From NCBI GenBank assembly GCA_965275905.1, contig CBDHYJ010000080.1, positions 62,001 through 126,000 on the forward strand: DNA of 64,000 nt, read 5' to 3'. Shown here one piece after another: positions 40,838-53,466 of this stretch. A program made the position numbers and the translations under genes. This stretch comes from CBDAQD01 sp965275905. Lineage in GTDB: Bacteria; Pseudomonadota; Alphaproteobacteria; Rhizobiales; JAJFHC01. The notes under the pieces were generated by a model that saw only the letters and a program-made list of their open reading frames with translations, had not been told where the DNA came from and searched no databases. The number at the start of each line of letters is the position of its first letter. The stretch's first letter is position 1.

Positions 40838-43630
40838 ATGAGCCAATACCAGGACTACCTGAAAGAGATTGAGGATCGCAAAGCGCAAGGGCTCAGCCCG
40901 AAGCCTATCGAGGATGGTGCGCTCCTGAAGGAAGTCATCGCGCAGATAACCGATCACGAGAGCGAGCACAGGAAGGATTGCCTGCAATTCCTCATCTATA
41001 ACACTCTGCCGGGCACGACGAGCGCCGCCGGCGAGAAGGCGCGGTTTCTGAAACAGATCGTTCTCGGCGAAATAACGGTTGAGGAAATCACGCCCGCATT
41101 TGCGTTTGAGCTTCTGTCGCACATGAAGGGCGGGCCGTCGGTCGAGGTGTTGCTGGATCTCGCACTTGGCGAAGATACCGGGATCGCAAAGGGCGCTGCC
41201 GAAGTTCTGAAGACCCAGGTTTTCCTCTATGAGGCCGACACCAACCGGATTAAGGCGGCTTTCGAGGCCGGCAACCCCATCGCCCGGGACATTCTCGAAA
41301 GCTACGTTCAAGCAGAGTTCTTCACCAAGCTTCCCGACGTCGAAGACGAGATCAAGGTTGTCACCTATCTCGCTGCCGAGGGCGATATTTCGACGGATCT
41401 CCTGTCGCCTGGCAATCAGGCCCACTCGCGGGCCGACCGCGAACTGCATGGCCAGTGCATGATGTCGGAGCGGGCGCAGAAAGAAGTCGAGGCATTGAAG
41501 CTCCAGCACCCCGGCAAGCGGGTCATGCTGGTCGCCGAGAAAGGCACGATGGGTGTCGGCTCCTCGCGGATGTCCGGGATCAACAATGTGGCTCTCTGGA
41601 CTGGCAGACAGGCAAGCCCCTACGTGCCTTTCGTGAACATTGCCCCCGTGGTTGCCGGTACGAACGGAATCTCGCCGATTTTCCTGACCACCGTTGGAGT
41701 GACCGGCGGAATCGGGGTGGACCTCCAGAACTGGGAGAAGGTGCTGGACGAGGACGGCAACCCGATCCTGAACAATGATGGCAATCCGATCCTGGAGCAG
41801 CGCTATTCGGTAGAGACCGGCACGGTCCTGACAATCAACACCAGGAAAAAGAAGCTCTACAACGAAGCGGGCGACGAAGAACTCGTCGATATGGCCTCTT
41901 CGTTCACGCCGCAGAAGTTGGAGTTCATGAAGGCGGGCGGGTCCTATGCCATCGTCTTCGGAAAGAAACTTCAGACCTTTGCCGCCGATACCCTTGGCAT
42001 CGAGGCCCCGCTGGTTTTTGCGCCTTCGAAAGAAGTCAGTCATGAGGGGCAGGGCCTCACCGCGGTCGAGAAGATCTTTAACGCCAATGCGCTGGGCGTG
42101 GCCCCCGACAAGGTTCTGCATGCCGGGTCGGACGTGCGCGTCAGGGTGAATATCGTCGGTTCGCAGGACACGACCGGGCCCATGACCGCGCAGGAACTGG
42201 AGGCGATGGCCGCGACCGTGCTTTCGCCCGGCGTTGACGGTGCCTACCAATCCGGTTGCCACACCGCGTCGGTCTGGGATCTCAAGGCGCAGGCCAACAC
42301 GCCTAAGCTCATGGCGTTCATGCACAAGTTCGGACTGATCACCGGGCGCGATCCCAAAGGCGTGTATCACGCGATGACCGACGTCATCCACAAGGTCCTG
42401 AATGACATCACGGTGGACGACTGGGCAATCATCATCGGTGGCGACAGCCACACGCGAATGTCGAAGGGTGTCGCCTTCGGCGCGGATTCCGGCACCGTGG
42501 CGCTGGCGCTCGCGACCGGCGAGGCAACGATGCCGATCCCGGAATCGGTCAAGGTCACCTTCAAGGGCGAGATGGCAGGCCACATGGACTTCCGCGATGT
42601 CGTCCACGCGACCCAAGCGCAGATGTTGCAGCAGTTTGGCGACAATGTCTTCCAGGGCCGGATCATCGAAGTCCACATCGGCACGCTGCTGGCCGACCAG
42701 GCTTTCACGTTCACCGACTGGACGGCGGAAATGAAGGCAAAGGCGTCGATCTGCATCTCTGAAGACGAAACACTCATCCGGTCACTGGAGATCGCGCGGA
42801 ACCGAATCCGGATCATGATTGACAAGGGCATGGACAACGAGGCCCGGATGCTCCAGGGCCTCGTCGACATCGCCGAAAATCGGATTGCTCAGATCAGGTC
42901 GGGCGAGAAACCGGCCCTGAAGCCCGATGACAACGCAAAATACTTCGCCGAAGTCGTCGTTGACCTCGATGAGATCAACGAGCCGATGATTGCCGATCCG
43001 GATGTCGATAACGCAGATATTTCAAAGCGTTACACCCATGACACCATCCGGCCGATTTCCTTTTATCAGGCCGAAAAGAAGGTGGACCTCGGTTTTGTGG
43101 GATCCTGCATGGTGCACAAGGGCGATGTGAAGATCGTCGCCCAGATGCTGCGCAACCTCGAGGCGGAACACGGCAAGGTCGAGTTCAAGGCTCCGCTCGT
43201 CGTAGCGGCGCCTACCTACAACATCATCGACGAACTGAAGGAAGAAGGCGACTGGGAGATCCTGCAGAAATACTGCGGGTTCGAGTTCGATGACGCCGCA
43301 CCGAAGCAGACGGCGCGCACGGAGTATGAGAACATCCTCTACCTCGAACGGCCCGGCTGTAACCTCTGCATGGGCAATCAGGAAAAGGCGGCCAAGGGCG
43401 ACACCGTTCTGGCGACATCGACCCGTCTGTTTCAGGGACGTGTCGTGGCCGATTCGGAGAACAAGAAGGGCGAGTCGCTTCTGGGATCGACGCCCGTCGT
43501 TGTCCTGTCCGCCATTCTGGGCCGGACGCCGACTCTGGACGAATACAAGTCCGCCGTGCAGGGCATCGACCTGACCAAGTTTGCCCCGCCGACACAGAAA
43601 CCGCTGGACACGCGATCAGTGCACTTCTGA
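40838..43630 (+). CDS. acnB: Bifunctional aconitate hydratase 2 / 2-methylisocitrate dehydratase (long form)
   Basis: A 930-residue aconitase B that isomerises citrate and isocitrate. The N-terminal HEAT-like region (residues about 1-160) starts MSQYQDYLKEIEDRKAQ. The [4Fe-4S] cysteines are seen in GFVGSCMVHKG and in PGCNLCMGNQ near the C-terminus, and the substrate-site IIGGDSHTRMSKGVAFGA is intact. It is about 65 residues longer than the E. coli enzyme, with an insertion around residues 300-390 that includes a DGNPIL tandem. The AUG at 40838 is chosen on family match; one at 40832 is also possible. AcnB is less common than AcnA in alphaproteobacteria. Confidence 0.93.
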   Translation: MSQYQDYLKEIEDRKAQGLSPKPIEDGALLKEVIAQITDHESEHRKDCLQFLIYNTLPGTTSAAGEKARFLKQIVLGEITVEEITPAFAFELLSHMKGGPSVEVLLDLALGEDTGIAKGAAEVLKTQVFLYEADTNRIKAAFEAGNPIARDILESYVQAEFFTKLPDVEDEIKVVTYLAAEGDISTDLLSPGNQAHSRADRELHGQCMMSERAQKEVEALKLQHPGKRVMLVAEKGTMGVGSSRMSGINNVALWTGRQASPYVPFVNIAPVVAGTNGISPIFLTTVGVTGGIGVDLQNWEKVLDEDGNPILNNDGNPILEQRYSVETGTVLTINTRKKKLYNEAGDEELVDMASSFTPQKLEFMKAGGSYAIVFGKKLQTFAADTLGIEAPLVFAPSKEVSHEGQGLTAVEKIFNANALGVAPDKVLHAGSDVRVRVNIVGSQDTTGPMTAQELEAMAATVLSPGVDGAYQSGCHTASVWDLKAQANTPKLMAFMHKFGLITGRDPKGVYHAMTDVIHKVLNDITVDDWAIIIGGDSHTRMSKGVAFGADSGTVALALATGEATMPIPESVKVTFKGEMAGHMDFRDVVHATQAQMLQQFGDNVFQGRIIEVHIGTLLADQAFTFTDWTAEMKAKASICISEDETLIRSLEIARNRIRIMIDKGMDNEARMLQGLVDIAENRIAQIRSGEKPALKPDDNAKYFAEVVVDLDEINEPMIADPDVDNADISKRYTHDTIRPISFYQAEKKVDLGFVGSCMVHKGDVKIVAQMLRNLEAEHGKVEFKAPLVVAAPTYNIIDELKEEGDWEILQKYCGFEFDDAAPKQTARTEYENILYLERPGCNLCMGNQEKAAKGDTVLATSTRLFQGRVVADSENKKGESLLGSTPVVVLSAILGRTPTLDEYKSAVQGIDLTKFAPPTQKPLDTRSVHF

Positions 43631-44060
43631 GTTCTCTGACACGAGGGAGCGCTTGTCCATCGCGCTTAGCGTCGGACCGGAAGCGCATTGCCGATCGCCA
43701 TGAAGATGGCGCGACGTGGGAGCTTCAATTGGTTGCATGGACAGGACCGCGTGGCTTTTCCCGGCAAACGCTGCATGTTTCATGGCAAGAGAACTGCTCC
43801 CAAATTGCCGTGGCAGGCTCCGGGAGTATCGGCATCCGGGCAGCGATAAACGCCTCCTGACCGGATATCTCCAGATACATGGGAAGGTGTTCTTGTCTCG
43901 AACGCGCAGGGACCGCCATTGGTTCGAGGTCGACGGATTTAGACAGCCGCCCATCAAACTCTGATCGACGGATCAGTGAGATTTATATGCTGCTGCTTCA
44001 GAGGAGACGGTATAGGTATTCCAACGTCGAGTCGTGGCCGGACCTTTAGGGGGGTGCATC
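43631..44060. other. Gap of 430 bp between acnB and the secreted orphan; holds a degenerate copy of an intergenic repeat
   Basis: No credible gene is present. An open frame at 43716-43964 is best explained as chance, since it reads across a repeat. Bases 43728-43771 match 47060-47103 at about 36 of 44 positions, so they are a diverged copy of the intergenic repeat next to the rRNA operon. No clear terminator for acnB was found. The Shine-Dalgarno AGGGGGG for the next gene lies at about 44048. Confidence 0.5.
43728..43771 (+). repeat. Diverged copy of the tRNA-fMet-linked intergenic repeat
   Basis: This 44-bp stretch starts ATTGGTTGC and ends CCCGGCAAACGC. It aligns without gaps to 47060-47103, with eight mismatches. 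The first 20 bp of the other copy equal the 3' end of tRNA-fMet, so this is a decayed paralogue lying 3.3 kb away. Confidence 0.5.
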
Positions 44061-47024
44061 TTGCCTTGTTGCTCAATTCTGGCCTTTGCCAGACATGTCA
44101 CTGCAGCGGTTGCGATCGCGTCGGCCGCGGCTGTTTTCACAATCACGGCTGCAATGGCGAAAGACGGGCTCGAGAGTTCGTGGCGCGGATACTACCACTG
44201 TCAACAAGGCCGCACGCCGGTGGCAATTCGCCTCAAGCTGAGCGAAAAAGGGCGGGGAAACGCCGTCTTCAGTTTCGGCGGCAGTGGTTTGCCGCGCGGC
44301 GAATTTGCGCTTTCCGCAGAATACGATGCATCCAGACGAGAATTGAAGCTTAGACCCAGCCGCTGGATCCGAAGGCCAAGCGGATATTCGATGGTCGGTG
44401 TGAAAGGGCGTTTCTCGTCAGACCGTCAAAAATTTTCCGGCCGTATTCTGAGTTCCGGTTGCGGCCAAATCACCCTGTCGCGCAATCGTGGAGACTTGCC
44501 GGATAAGGCACGCAGAACCGAGGCGAAGAAGAAACCGCGCAAAGTGGCGCCGGGCAGCGCACCCCAGACCGGTTCCACGGCTCATCTCAGCGACAAACAG
44601 AGGGCCGCACTTGTCGACATTTCCGGCAACTGGGTGGGGCTCACCTTCTGCACGGTCAACAAGGAAGCAGAGCCGATACGCATGACAATCCGGGCTCTCG
44701 GCAACGCGCGATACGACGCGGAGACCACGATCGACTACCGCTATCGCGAGCTGTCGTCTCGCGACCGGATCCAGCCGCCGAAAAATCGCCGGGCTCTCGA
44801 TCCGTACTACTTCATCGATCCGGAGACCGGCAAGCCGGGGCGGGGAAGGGTCAGGCTGTCCAGTATCGACGAGATATTCTCTCTCAGGGGCGAACCGCTC
44901 TACATGCATCTGGCGATCTACGGAACCTGCGACCAGGCTGTCCTGATGAAGTTCAAGCCGATTGACGGTCTCGGCGGTGCCTACAAAACCTGGAATTCCC
45001 TGCCCGGCCGTTGTAAGGGCTTCGCGACATGGCACGATGATGCCAGAAAGGCCCGTGATCGTGTCAGGGCATTGCTGAACAAGAACCGCGCGTTTGTCGA
45101 GACCTCGCCTCAATTGCCCAGGTTGACCGACATTCTCTTTGACGATGCGCACTTTCGAAAATCGTTCGGTACCACGATCGACGCCATGGGACCGCGCCGG
45201 TTCGAGGCGCTTGTTCGCCAGATCTCCGAGTGTGTGGTGTATCTCGCCGACGATGACGCGGGCCTGAAGGCCAGGCTAGAAGGTCAGTTGTTCCAACGGC
45301 GGCGCATGCGGGACTACAAGGCGGTCCACTATGCAAAGGGAGCGTTGCGTTTCTTCGATCGTGGCACTCCATTGGTCACGTCATTCACGCAGCTGTCGGC
45401 CCGGCAGAAAGCACGAAGAGCAAGCGCTGTGAAGATACGCAGCCTCGTGGCGGGGCTGGATGGCCTGAAGACGTCAAAGGCCTTGATGTCCACGGTGCGA
45501 CAGGATGGAGATCTGTTCGGCGATCTCAATTCGGACGCTCTTCAGGAGGCCGTGACGGCGGTTCGAAGCCGGCTCACTTTGCTCAAAGGTGTTGCCTCCA
45601 GCGCAGAGGATGCGGAGGAAACCCAGGACCGGAGCCCGCCGCCCGCGGTCGTCACCAGCGATGCCATGGACGGCTATGGAATGATCTGGCCGCAGTTCGG
45701 TCATTTCACATACGTAAGGCTGGCCGATCTGACTGTGGCGGGATGCCGTCGGACAATCTCGATGCGCGTCCGCCTGCGTTCGTCACTTTATTTGGCCCAC
45801 CTGACAAAGGCCGCCTATCAGAAAAGGTTCTGGGACGACACACTCCGGGCGATCCATCGCCACTGCTTCGACCTCGGCGCCAGGCGTATTCCGATCAAAG
45901 TGAATGTCGAGTTTCTCATGAACGAGAAACCGGTGGCAGCGGTAACCATCCGGCAATCCAGGATGAACGCGGCGATCAACTTCGACGTGCGCAATGCGGC
46001 GGGCTTCGTTCCACACCCCGCCACGTCACCATTGCACGTGTTCGATGGAGTTGCCGCGAACTTTCTTCGCACCGACATCGGGCCTGGCGGCGAGAGTCTG
46101 CCCAAGACCGATATCAGAGATATCGAGAAACTGGCGCAGCAGGGCGATGTGGATGCTCTCGCAGCCCTGATCCGGTTTCCAGCCGGCTTGCGTGCCAAGG
46201 TCGATGGAAAGGTGGCGCGCAATCTTTGGTACGGTGACCCGAGTTGGGGCGCAGGTGATCTGGATGAGGCGGCGGCTGTGAAGGCCGTCGAAGCCGGAAG
46301 CACCCTCGCCGCTTACATGTACGCCAACAGTCTCATGCGGCGGCATTCCTTCATGGCGGCCAACCACCAGAAGGGCTGGTCAGGCGTTCCGGCTTCTGTC
46401 AAATCCGCCTTCATCGATGCTTATGGGCGAGCCGTCGCCGGCGGGTTTTACTGGACCTGGTACGTGGGACAGGCGGTTGATCACTACGGGATCCCTGTCG
46501 AAACGACGATCGCGGACATTCGACGCACTGGATTGGCGGGCCCGATAAGGCGCCGTATCACAGCGACACCCAGCAAAGATTTGACTGGAGCCTCGGCACT
46601 GGCCGCCGTGCGCTCCTACATTGTGAGACACTGCAGCAATTTTCACCGCATTTGGGATCTGTCGGAAGCCCGCGCCGGAGGTTACGCCATCATCGGAGCG
46701 GCATTGGCTGATTTCCGCACGCGCGGCTCGGCCTGTATCGCCAGTCTGACCGTCGGCTGGACGACAACATTTACACACAGGGTCGAGCGCATAAGCGAGT
46801 TGCAGTGCAAGCCGGATGGCGCCGGGCGGAACTGTTCCGTGAAAGTTCATCTCAGTTGCGATTGGGACTCCACGGACACGACACGCGACGGACAAGCCGC
46901 CAATAAGCTCATTTTGAACGGGCTCTGCCGCGCGGCGGAATTTCCGACGCCGGTACGCGGGCGCTTTACGCGCCGGCAGGATGGCAAGTGGCAGATTGTG
47001 GGCAAGCTAAGGGTGGCGCCCTGA
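44061..47024 (+). CDS. Large secreted protein of unknown function
   Basis: A 987-residue protein with an N-terminal Sec signal sequence (hydrophobic region about residues 10-30, ending TAAMA before KDG). TTG 44061 is chosen over a GTG at 44034 because AGGGGGG precedes it. The first mature domain (about residues 35-130) reads WRGYYHCQQG, RGEFALSAEYD, GYSMVGVKG and GCGQITLSR, a repeated-looking Cys-containing beta domain; a second such module begins ISGNWVGLTFC. The middle is helical and basic. A Sel1-like AAYMYANSLM segment lies near residue 760. I do not recognise a family for the whole. It is followed at once by a terminator. Confidence 0.7.
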   Translation: MPCCSILAFARHVTAAVAIASAAAVFTITAAMAKDGLESSWRGYYHCQQGRTPVAIRLKLSEKGRGNAVFSFGGSGLPRGEFALSAEYDASRRELKLRPSRWIRRPSGYSMVGVKGRFSSDRQKFSGRILSSGCGQITLSRNRGDLPDKARRTEAKKKPRKVAPGSAPQTGSTAHLSDKQRAALVDISGNWVGLTFCTVNKEAEPIRMTIRALGNARYDAETTIDYRYRELSSRDRIQPPKNRRALDPYYFIDPETGKPGRGRVRLSSIDEIFSLRGEPLYMHLAIYGTCDQAVLMKFKPIDGLGGAYKTWNSLPGRCKGFATWHDDARKARDRVRALLNKNRAFVETSPQLPRLTDILFDDAHFRKSFGTTIDAMGPRRFEALVRQISECVVYLADDDAGLKARLEGQLFQRRRMRDYKAVHYAKGALRFFDRGTPLVTSFTQLSARQKARRASAVKIRSLVAGLDGLKTSKALMSTVRQDGDLFGDLNSDALQEAVTAVRSRLTLLKGVASSAEDAEETQDRSPPPAVVTSDAMDGYGMIWPQFGHFTYVRLADLTVAGCRRTISMRVRLRSSLYLAHLTKAAYQKRFWDDTLRAIHRHCFDLGARRIPIKVNVEFLMNEKPVAAVTIRQSRMNAAINFDVRNAAGFVPHPATSPLHVFDGVAANFLRTDIGPGGESLPKTDIRDIEKLAQQGDVDALAALIRFPAGLRAKVDGKVARNLWYGDPSWGAGDLDEAAAVKAVEAGSTLAAYMYANSLMRRHSFMAANHQKGWSGVPASVKSAFIDAYGRAVAGGFYWTWYVGQAVDHYGIPVETTIADIRRTGLAGPIRRRITATPSKDLTGASALAAVRSYIVRHCSNFHRIWDLSEARAGGYAIIGAALADFRTRGSACIASLTVGWTTTFTHRVERISELQCKPDGAGRNCSVKVHLSCDWDSTDTTRDGQAANKLILNGLCRAAEFPTPVRGRFTRRQDGKWQIVGKLRVAP

Positions 47025-47079
47025 CCAACAAAAAACCCCGCGCTAAGGCGGGGTTTTCGATTGGTTGCGGGGGTAGGAT
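47018..47079. repeat. Duplicated terminator plus tRNA-fMet 3' end, outer copy
   Basis: The 62 bp starting GCCCTGACCAACAAAAAA recur almost exactly at 47357-47418 (two differences in the CGATT/GAATT region). The unit holds the rRNA-operon terminator hairpin and the last 18 bases of tRNA-fMet. The copies are offset by 339 bp. Confidence 0.85.
47032..47057. terminator. Bidirectional rho-independent terminator (outer copy)
   Basis: CCCCGC and GCGGGG form the stem, with an A-tract on one side and TTTT on the other, so it can stop transcription from both directions. On the plus strand it ends the secreted-protein transcript. On the minus strand it backs up the inner terminator of the rRNA operon. 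Confidence 0.85.
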
Positions 47080-47103
47080 CGCGTGGTGTTTCCCGGCGAA
47101 CGC

Positions 47104-47220
47104 CGTGAGCCCCGGAAGCACCCGCGGCCTCGGGCGAAGCGATCGCATGATCGCGAAGACCCGAGGATCCAACGCGTCGATTTCGCCGGGCCCTCGGGTC
47201 AGGCCCGAGGGCAACGCAAC
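47104..47220. repeat. Alphaproteobacterial-type palindromic intergenic repeat
   Basis: The stretch contains CCCTCGGGTCAGGCCCGAGGG, a near-perfect hairpin, preceded by CGGCCTCGGGCGAAGC and GACCCGAGGATCC segments. Read in one frame it gives the SPGPRVRPEGN-type peptide that marks a dispersed, non-coding repeat frequent in alphaproteobacterial genomes. It is listed as a repeat, not a gene. Confidence 0.55.
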
Positions 47221-47225
47221 GACAT

Positions 47226-47252
47226 AAAAAACGGCCCCGAGGGGCCGTTTTT
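47226..47252. terminator. Second bidirectional terminator between tRNA-fMet fragments
   Basis: ACGGCCCC-GA-GGGGCCGT is a perfect 8-bp stem with AAAAAA before and TTTTTT-like after it. It is unrelated in sequence to the duplicated terminator, which suggests it came with inserted DNA. Confidence 0.75.
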
Positions 47253-47264
47253 CAAGTGTAAGCG

Positions 47265-47289
47265 TTGGTTGCGGGGGTAGGATTTGAAC
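47265..47289 (-). repeat. Fragment of the tRNA-fMet 3' end (25 bp)
   Basis: These 25 bases equal 47400-47424, the acceptor-stem and T-arm end of the intact tRNA-fMet, then diverge. A shorter piece is at 47061-47079. Such isolated tRNA 3' ends are the usual mark of an attachment site left after integration or excision, or of local duplication. Confidence 0.8.
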
Positions 47290-47374
47290 GTCTTTCTCCC
47301 ACTGCGTCGGGCAGAGCCCTCCTTGCGGGCCCCTGATAAGGTTCAAATCGCACACCGCCCTGACCAACAAAAAA

Positions 47375-47396
47375 CCCCGCGCTAAGGCGGGGTTTT
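47375..47396. terminator. Inner terminator of the rRNA operon
   Basis: The same CCCCGC/GCGGGG hairpin as at 47036, located directly behind the tRNA-fMet gene on the minus strand with an A-tract on the plus strand that becomes a U-tract in the operon transcript. Confidence 0.85.
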
Positions 47397-47400
47397 GAAT

Positions 47401-47477
<77 letters not shown>

Positions 47478-47615
47478 TCAAACCGTGTCCGATCAGCGGC
47501 TGGCTGCACAAGCGTCTGAGTGCAGTCGGAATCGTGAAAGAAGGGATGTCTGATGATGGCGCTTATGGCGCCCGCTCTCGCCGCTTTCGCGTTGCGGATC
47601 GATCTGTTCTTTGCA

Positions 47616-47732
47616 GACCTGGCAACGACCTACTCTCCCGTGCCTTAAGACAAAGTACCATCGGCGCTGAGGAGTTTAACGGCCGAGTTCGGGATGGGAT
47701 CGGGTTCAGGCTCCTCGCTATAATCACCAGGC
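47616..47732 (-). rRNA. rrf: 5S ribosomal RNA
   Basis: About 117 bases, starting GCCTGGTGATTATAGCGAGG and ending in GTTGCCAGGTC, so the two ends pair. Internal CCCATCCCGAACTCGGCC is the conserved 5S core. It follows 23S by about 130 bp and precedes tRNA-fMet by about 140 bp. Ends are approximate. Confidence 0.96.
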
Positions 47733-47838
47733 CGGCAAAAAACAGATTTGCCGTGCCGCGTGCGCGGTTAAGGGGATGCGGAACAATTCTGGAGTTCGTT
47801 GTCGGAATTCGTTGTCTGCTTCGCTGTCAATGCCTCGG

Positions 47839-47863
47839 ATGAGCATTGAGTAATGAGAGCAAT

Positions 47864-47864
<1 letters not shown>
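47839..47864 (-). other. Pre-23S processing stem, 3' half
   Basis: GATGAGCATTGAGTAATGAGAGCAAT is nearly the reverse complement of the sequence at 50597-50620 that precedes 23S. The halves would pair across the whole 23S gene and form the RNase III processing stem. Confidence 0.75.
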
Positions 47865-50598
<2,734 letters not shown>

Positions 50599-50981
50599 TT
50601 GCTCTCATTATCAATGCTCACCCGGCCGGCGAACCGGACGTGTCAGCCTGACAACGAAAACCTCTTCGCCCGATCGGCATCGGACGAAAGGAACGAATGA
50701 TCACCTGCCCAGATTTGAGAGAAGGCAGATTCATCCGACAAAAAGACCAGAATTGTTATCATCAGGACTTACCCGACGGCGTGCGGTAAACGCGCCGGCC
50801 TTGCGGCTCTGTTCCGGCAAAAGAAGACACCCTTGCGCTTGCGCGCTATTCAAGTGCCCTCCGGCTAGGTGCCGGGATCAGGCAAACTTGTATTCACGAT
50901 GTAAATGAGCATTGCGCCGTACATTGGTACGGACGCGAAACTGTCGATGCACGTGTATGCGGATTCATGACTGGGAAGAGT
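50599..50981. other. Spacer between 23S and tRNA-Ala (383 bp)
   Basis: Part of the internal transcribed spacer. The first 25 bases form the 5' half of the pre-23S processing stem. The rest contains short inverted repeats such as CCGGCCGGCGAACCGG but no further tRNA or gene that I can see. Confidence 0.7.
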
Positions 50982-51057
50982 TGGTGGAGCCAGACGGGAT
51001 CGAACCGACGACCTCCTGCTTGCAAAGCAGGCGCTCTCCCAGCTGAGCTATGGCCCC
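50982..51057 (-). tRNA. tRNA-Ala (UGC)
   Basis: A 76-base tRNA with CCA encoded, starting GGGGCCATAGCTCAGCTGGG, with anticodon loop CTTTGCAAG (anticodon UGC) and T-arm GGTTCGATCC. It sits in the spacer between 16S and 23S. Confidence 0.97.
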
Positions 51058-51095
51058 GTTCTGGCCCGGCGACGCGCCGCAAAACGACCGCTGTT

Positions 51096-51172
<77 letters not shown>

Positions 51173-51320
51173 GATAGACAGCGTGGCATACTGCCGAGCA
51201 AGAAAGAGAAACGAAGAAAGAGAAACGGCGGCAATGTCCCGCTTGGCCGATCTGAAACCGTGAAGGTTTCTTTATTCTAGTGAAGACCTGATATGGAATT
51301 CCGAAGTTCCATGAAAGGTC

Positions 51321-52819
<1,499 letters not shown>

Positions 52820-52826
52820 ACCACAA

Positions 52827-52837
52827 TGTCAAAGAGC
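52827..52837 (-). promoter_or_regulatory. boxA antitermination site of the rRNA operon
   Basis: On the minus strand this reads GCTCTTTGACA, a close match to the NusB/S10-binding boxA (TGCTCTTTAACA), located just upstream of 16S as expected for an rRNA leader. Confidence 0.7.
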
Positions 52838-53020
52838 GTTCCGGACACGACCAAGCGGCCTGCCCGCGGACATTGGACTTTCATCCGCCGACCAAAACCG
52901 GACACCGAATTATCATCCCCTAGGGATGTTTTTCGCTGCCGGCCAATTTTCCAAAACTGGAACGAACACCTCGAATTAGCCCCTGGCGTCGGACGTCAGC
53001 GGCGTCGCGGTGTGGGCGGG

Positions 53021-53050
53021 GTTATAGGCCCGGTCCGAATTGCCTGTCAA
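53021..53050 (-). promoter_or_regulatory. rRNA operon promoter
   Basis: On the minus strand TTGACA and TATAAC are separated by 18 bp. An A/T-rich block at 53055-53092 upstream of the -35 could act as an UP element. The promoter is about 200 bp before 16S. Confidence 0.75.
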
Positions 53051-53466
53051 GCGATGTTTGGGAAAAAAATCGAATAATTTCGAATTTTTTTTCCCGCGCC
53101 GTCAGGAACACGGATTTGGGGACGATTTTGAACAGGTTCAAGACCGATTGTGCATAAAGATGCGATGCGTCAAATCGCCGATTGTCATGTCGTGATCCAC
53201 ATTTTAACCAGCGCGAAAGGTTTCGCTCGTTAGGGTGGACAAGTTAGGGCCCACGGCGGCAGACTCGCCGTTGCTCGACGGGGCATGAGATACGAACCGG
53301 CATTGCATCCTAACCAATTGCAATTCCCCCGGTTTTCGTGCCAAAACGCCGTCGGAATGGTTGACTTGGAACACGCTCCAAGGCACTGTGGGGGGAGCAT
53401 GCAGGAGGGGATTCTCCTGGGCCGCCCGCGAGAAAAAACCTGCAGCCGGGCGGACGCCCATTGTGA
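53051..53466. other. Gap of 416 bp upstream of the rRNA promoter
   Basis: It holds the A/T-rich UP-like block next to the rRNA promoter and, further on, the unmapped upstream region of the M23 peptidase gene. Small open frames in it have no start signal or recognisable product. I see nothing else. Confidence 0.5.

Noticed and set aside
40805..42676. 623-codon minus-strand frame opposite acnB
   Set aside because: Antisense to a fully motif-supported aconitase; no family resemblance.
43716..43964. 82-codon frame between acnB and the secreted orphan
   Set aside because: It reads across a diverged intergenic repeat, lacks a ribosome-binding site and resembles no protein.
46988..47227. 79-codon frame overlapping the end of the secreted orphan and the repeat region
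   Set aside because: Its C-terminal peptide is the translation of a palindromic non-coding repeat typical of alphaproteobacteria.
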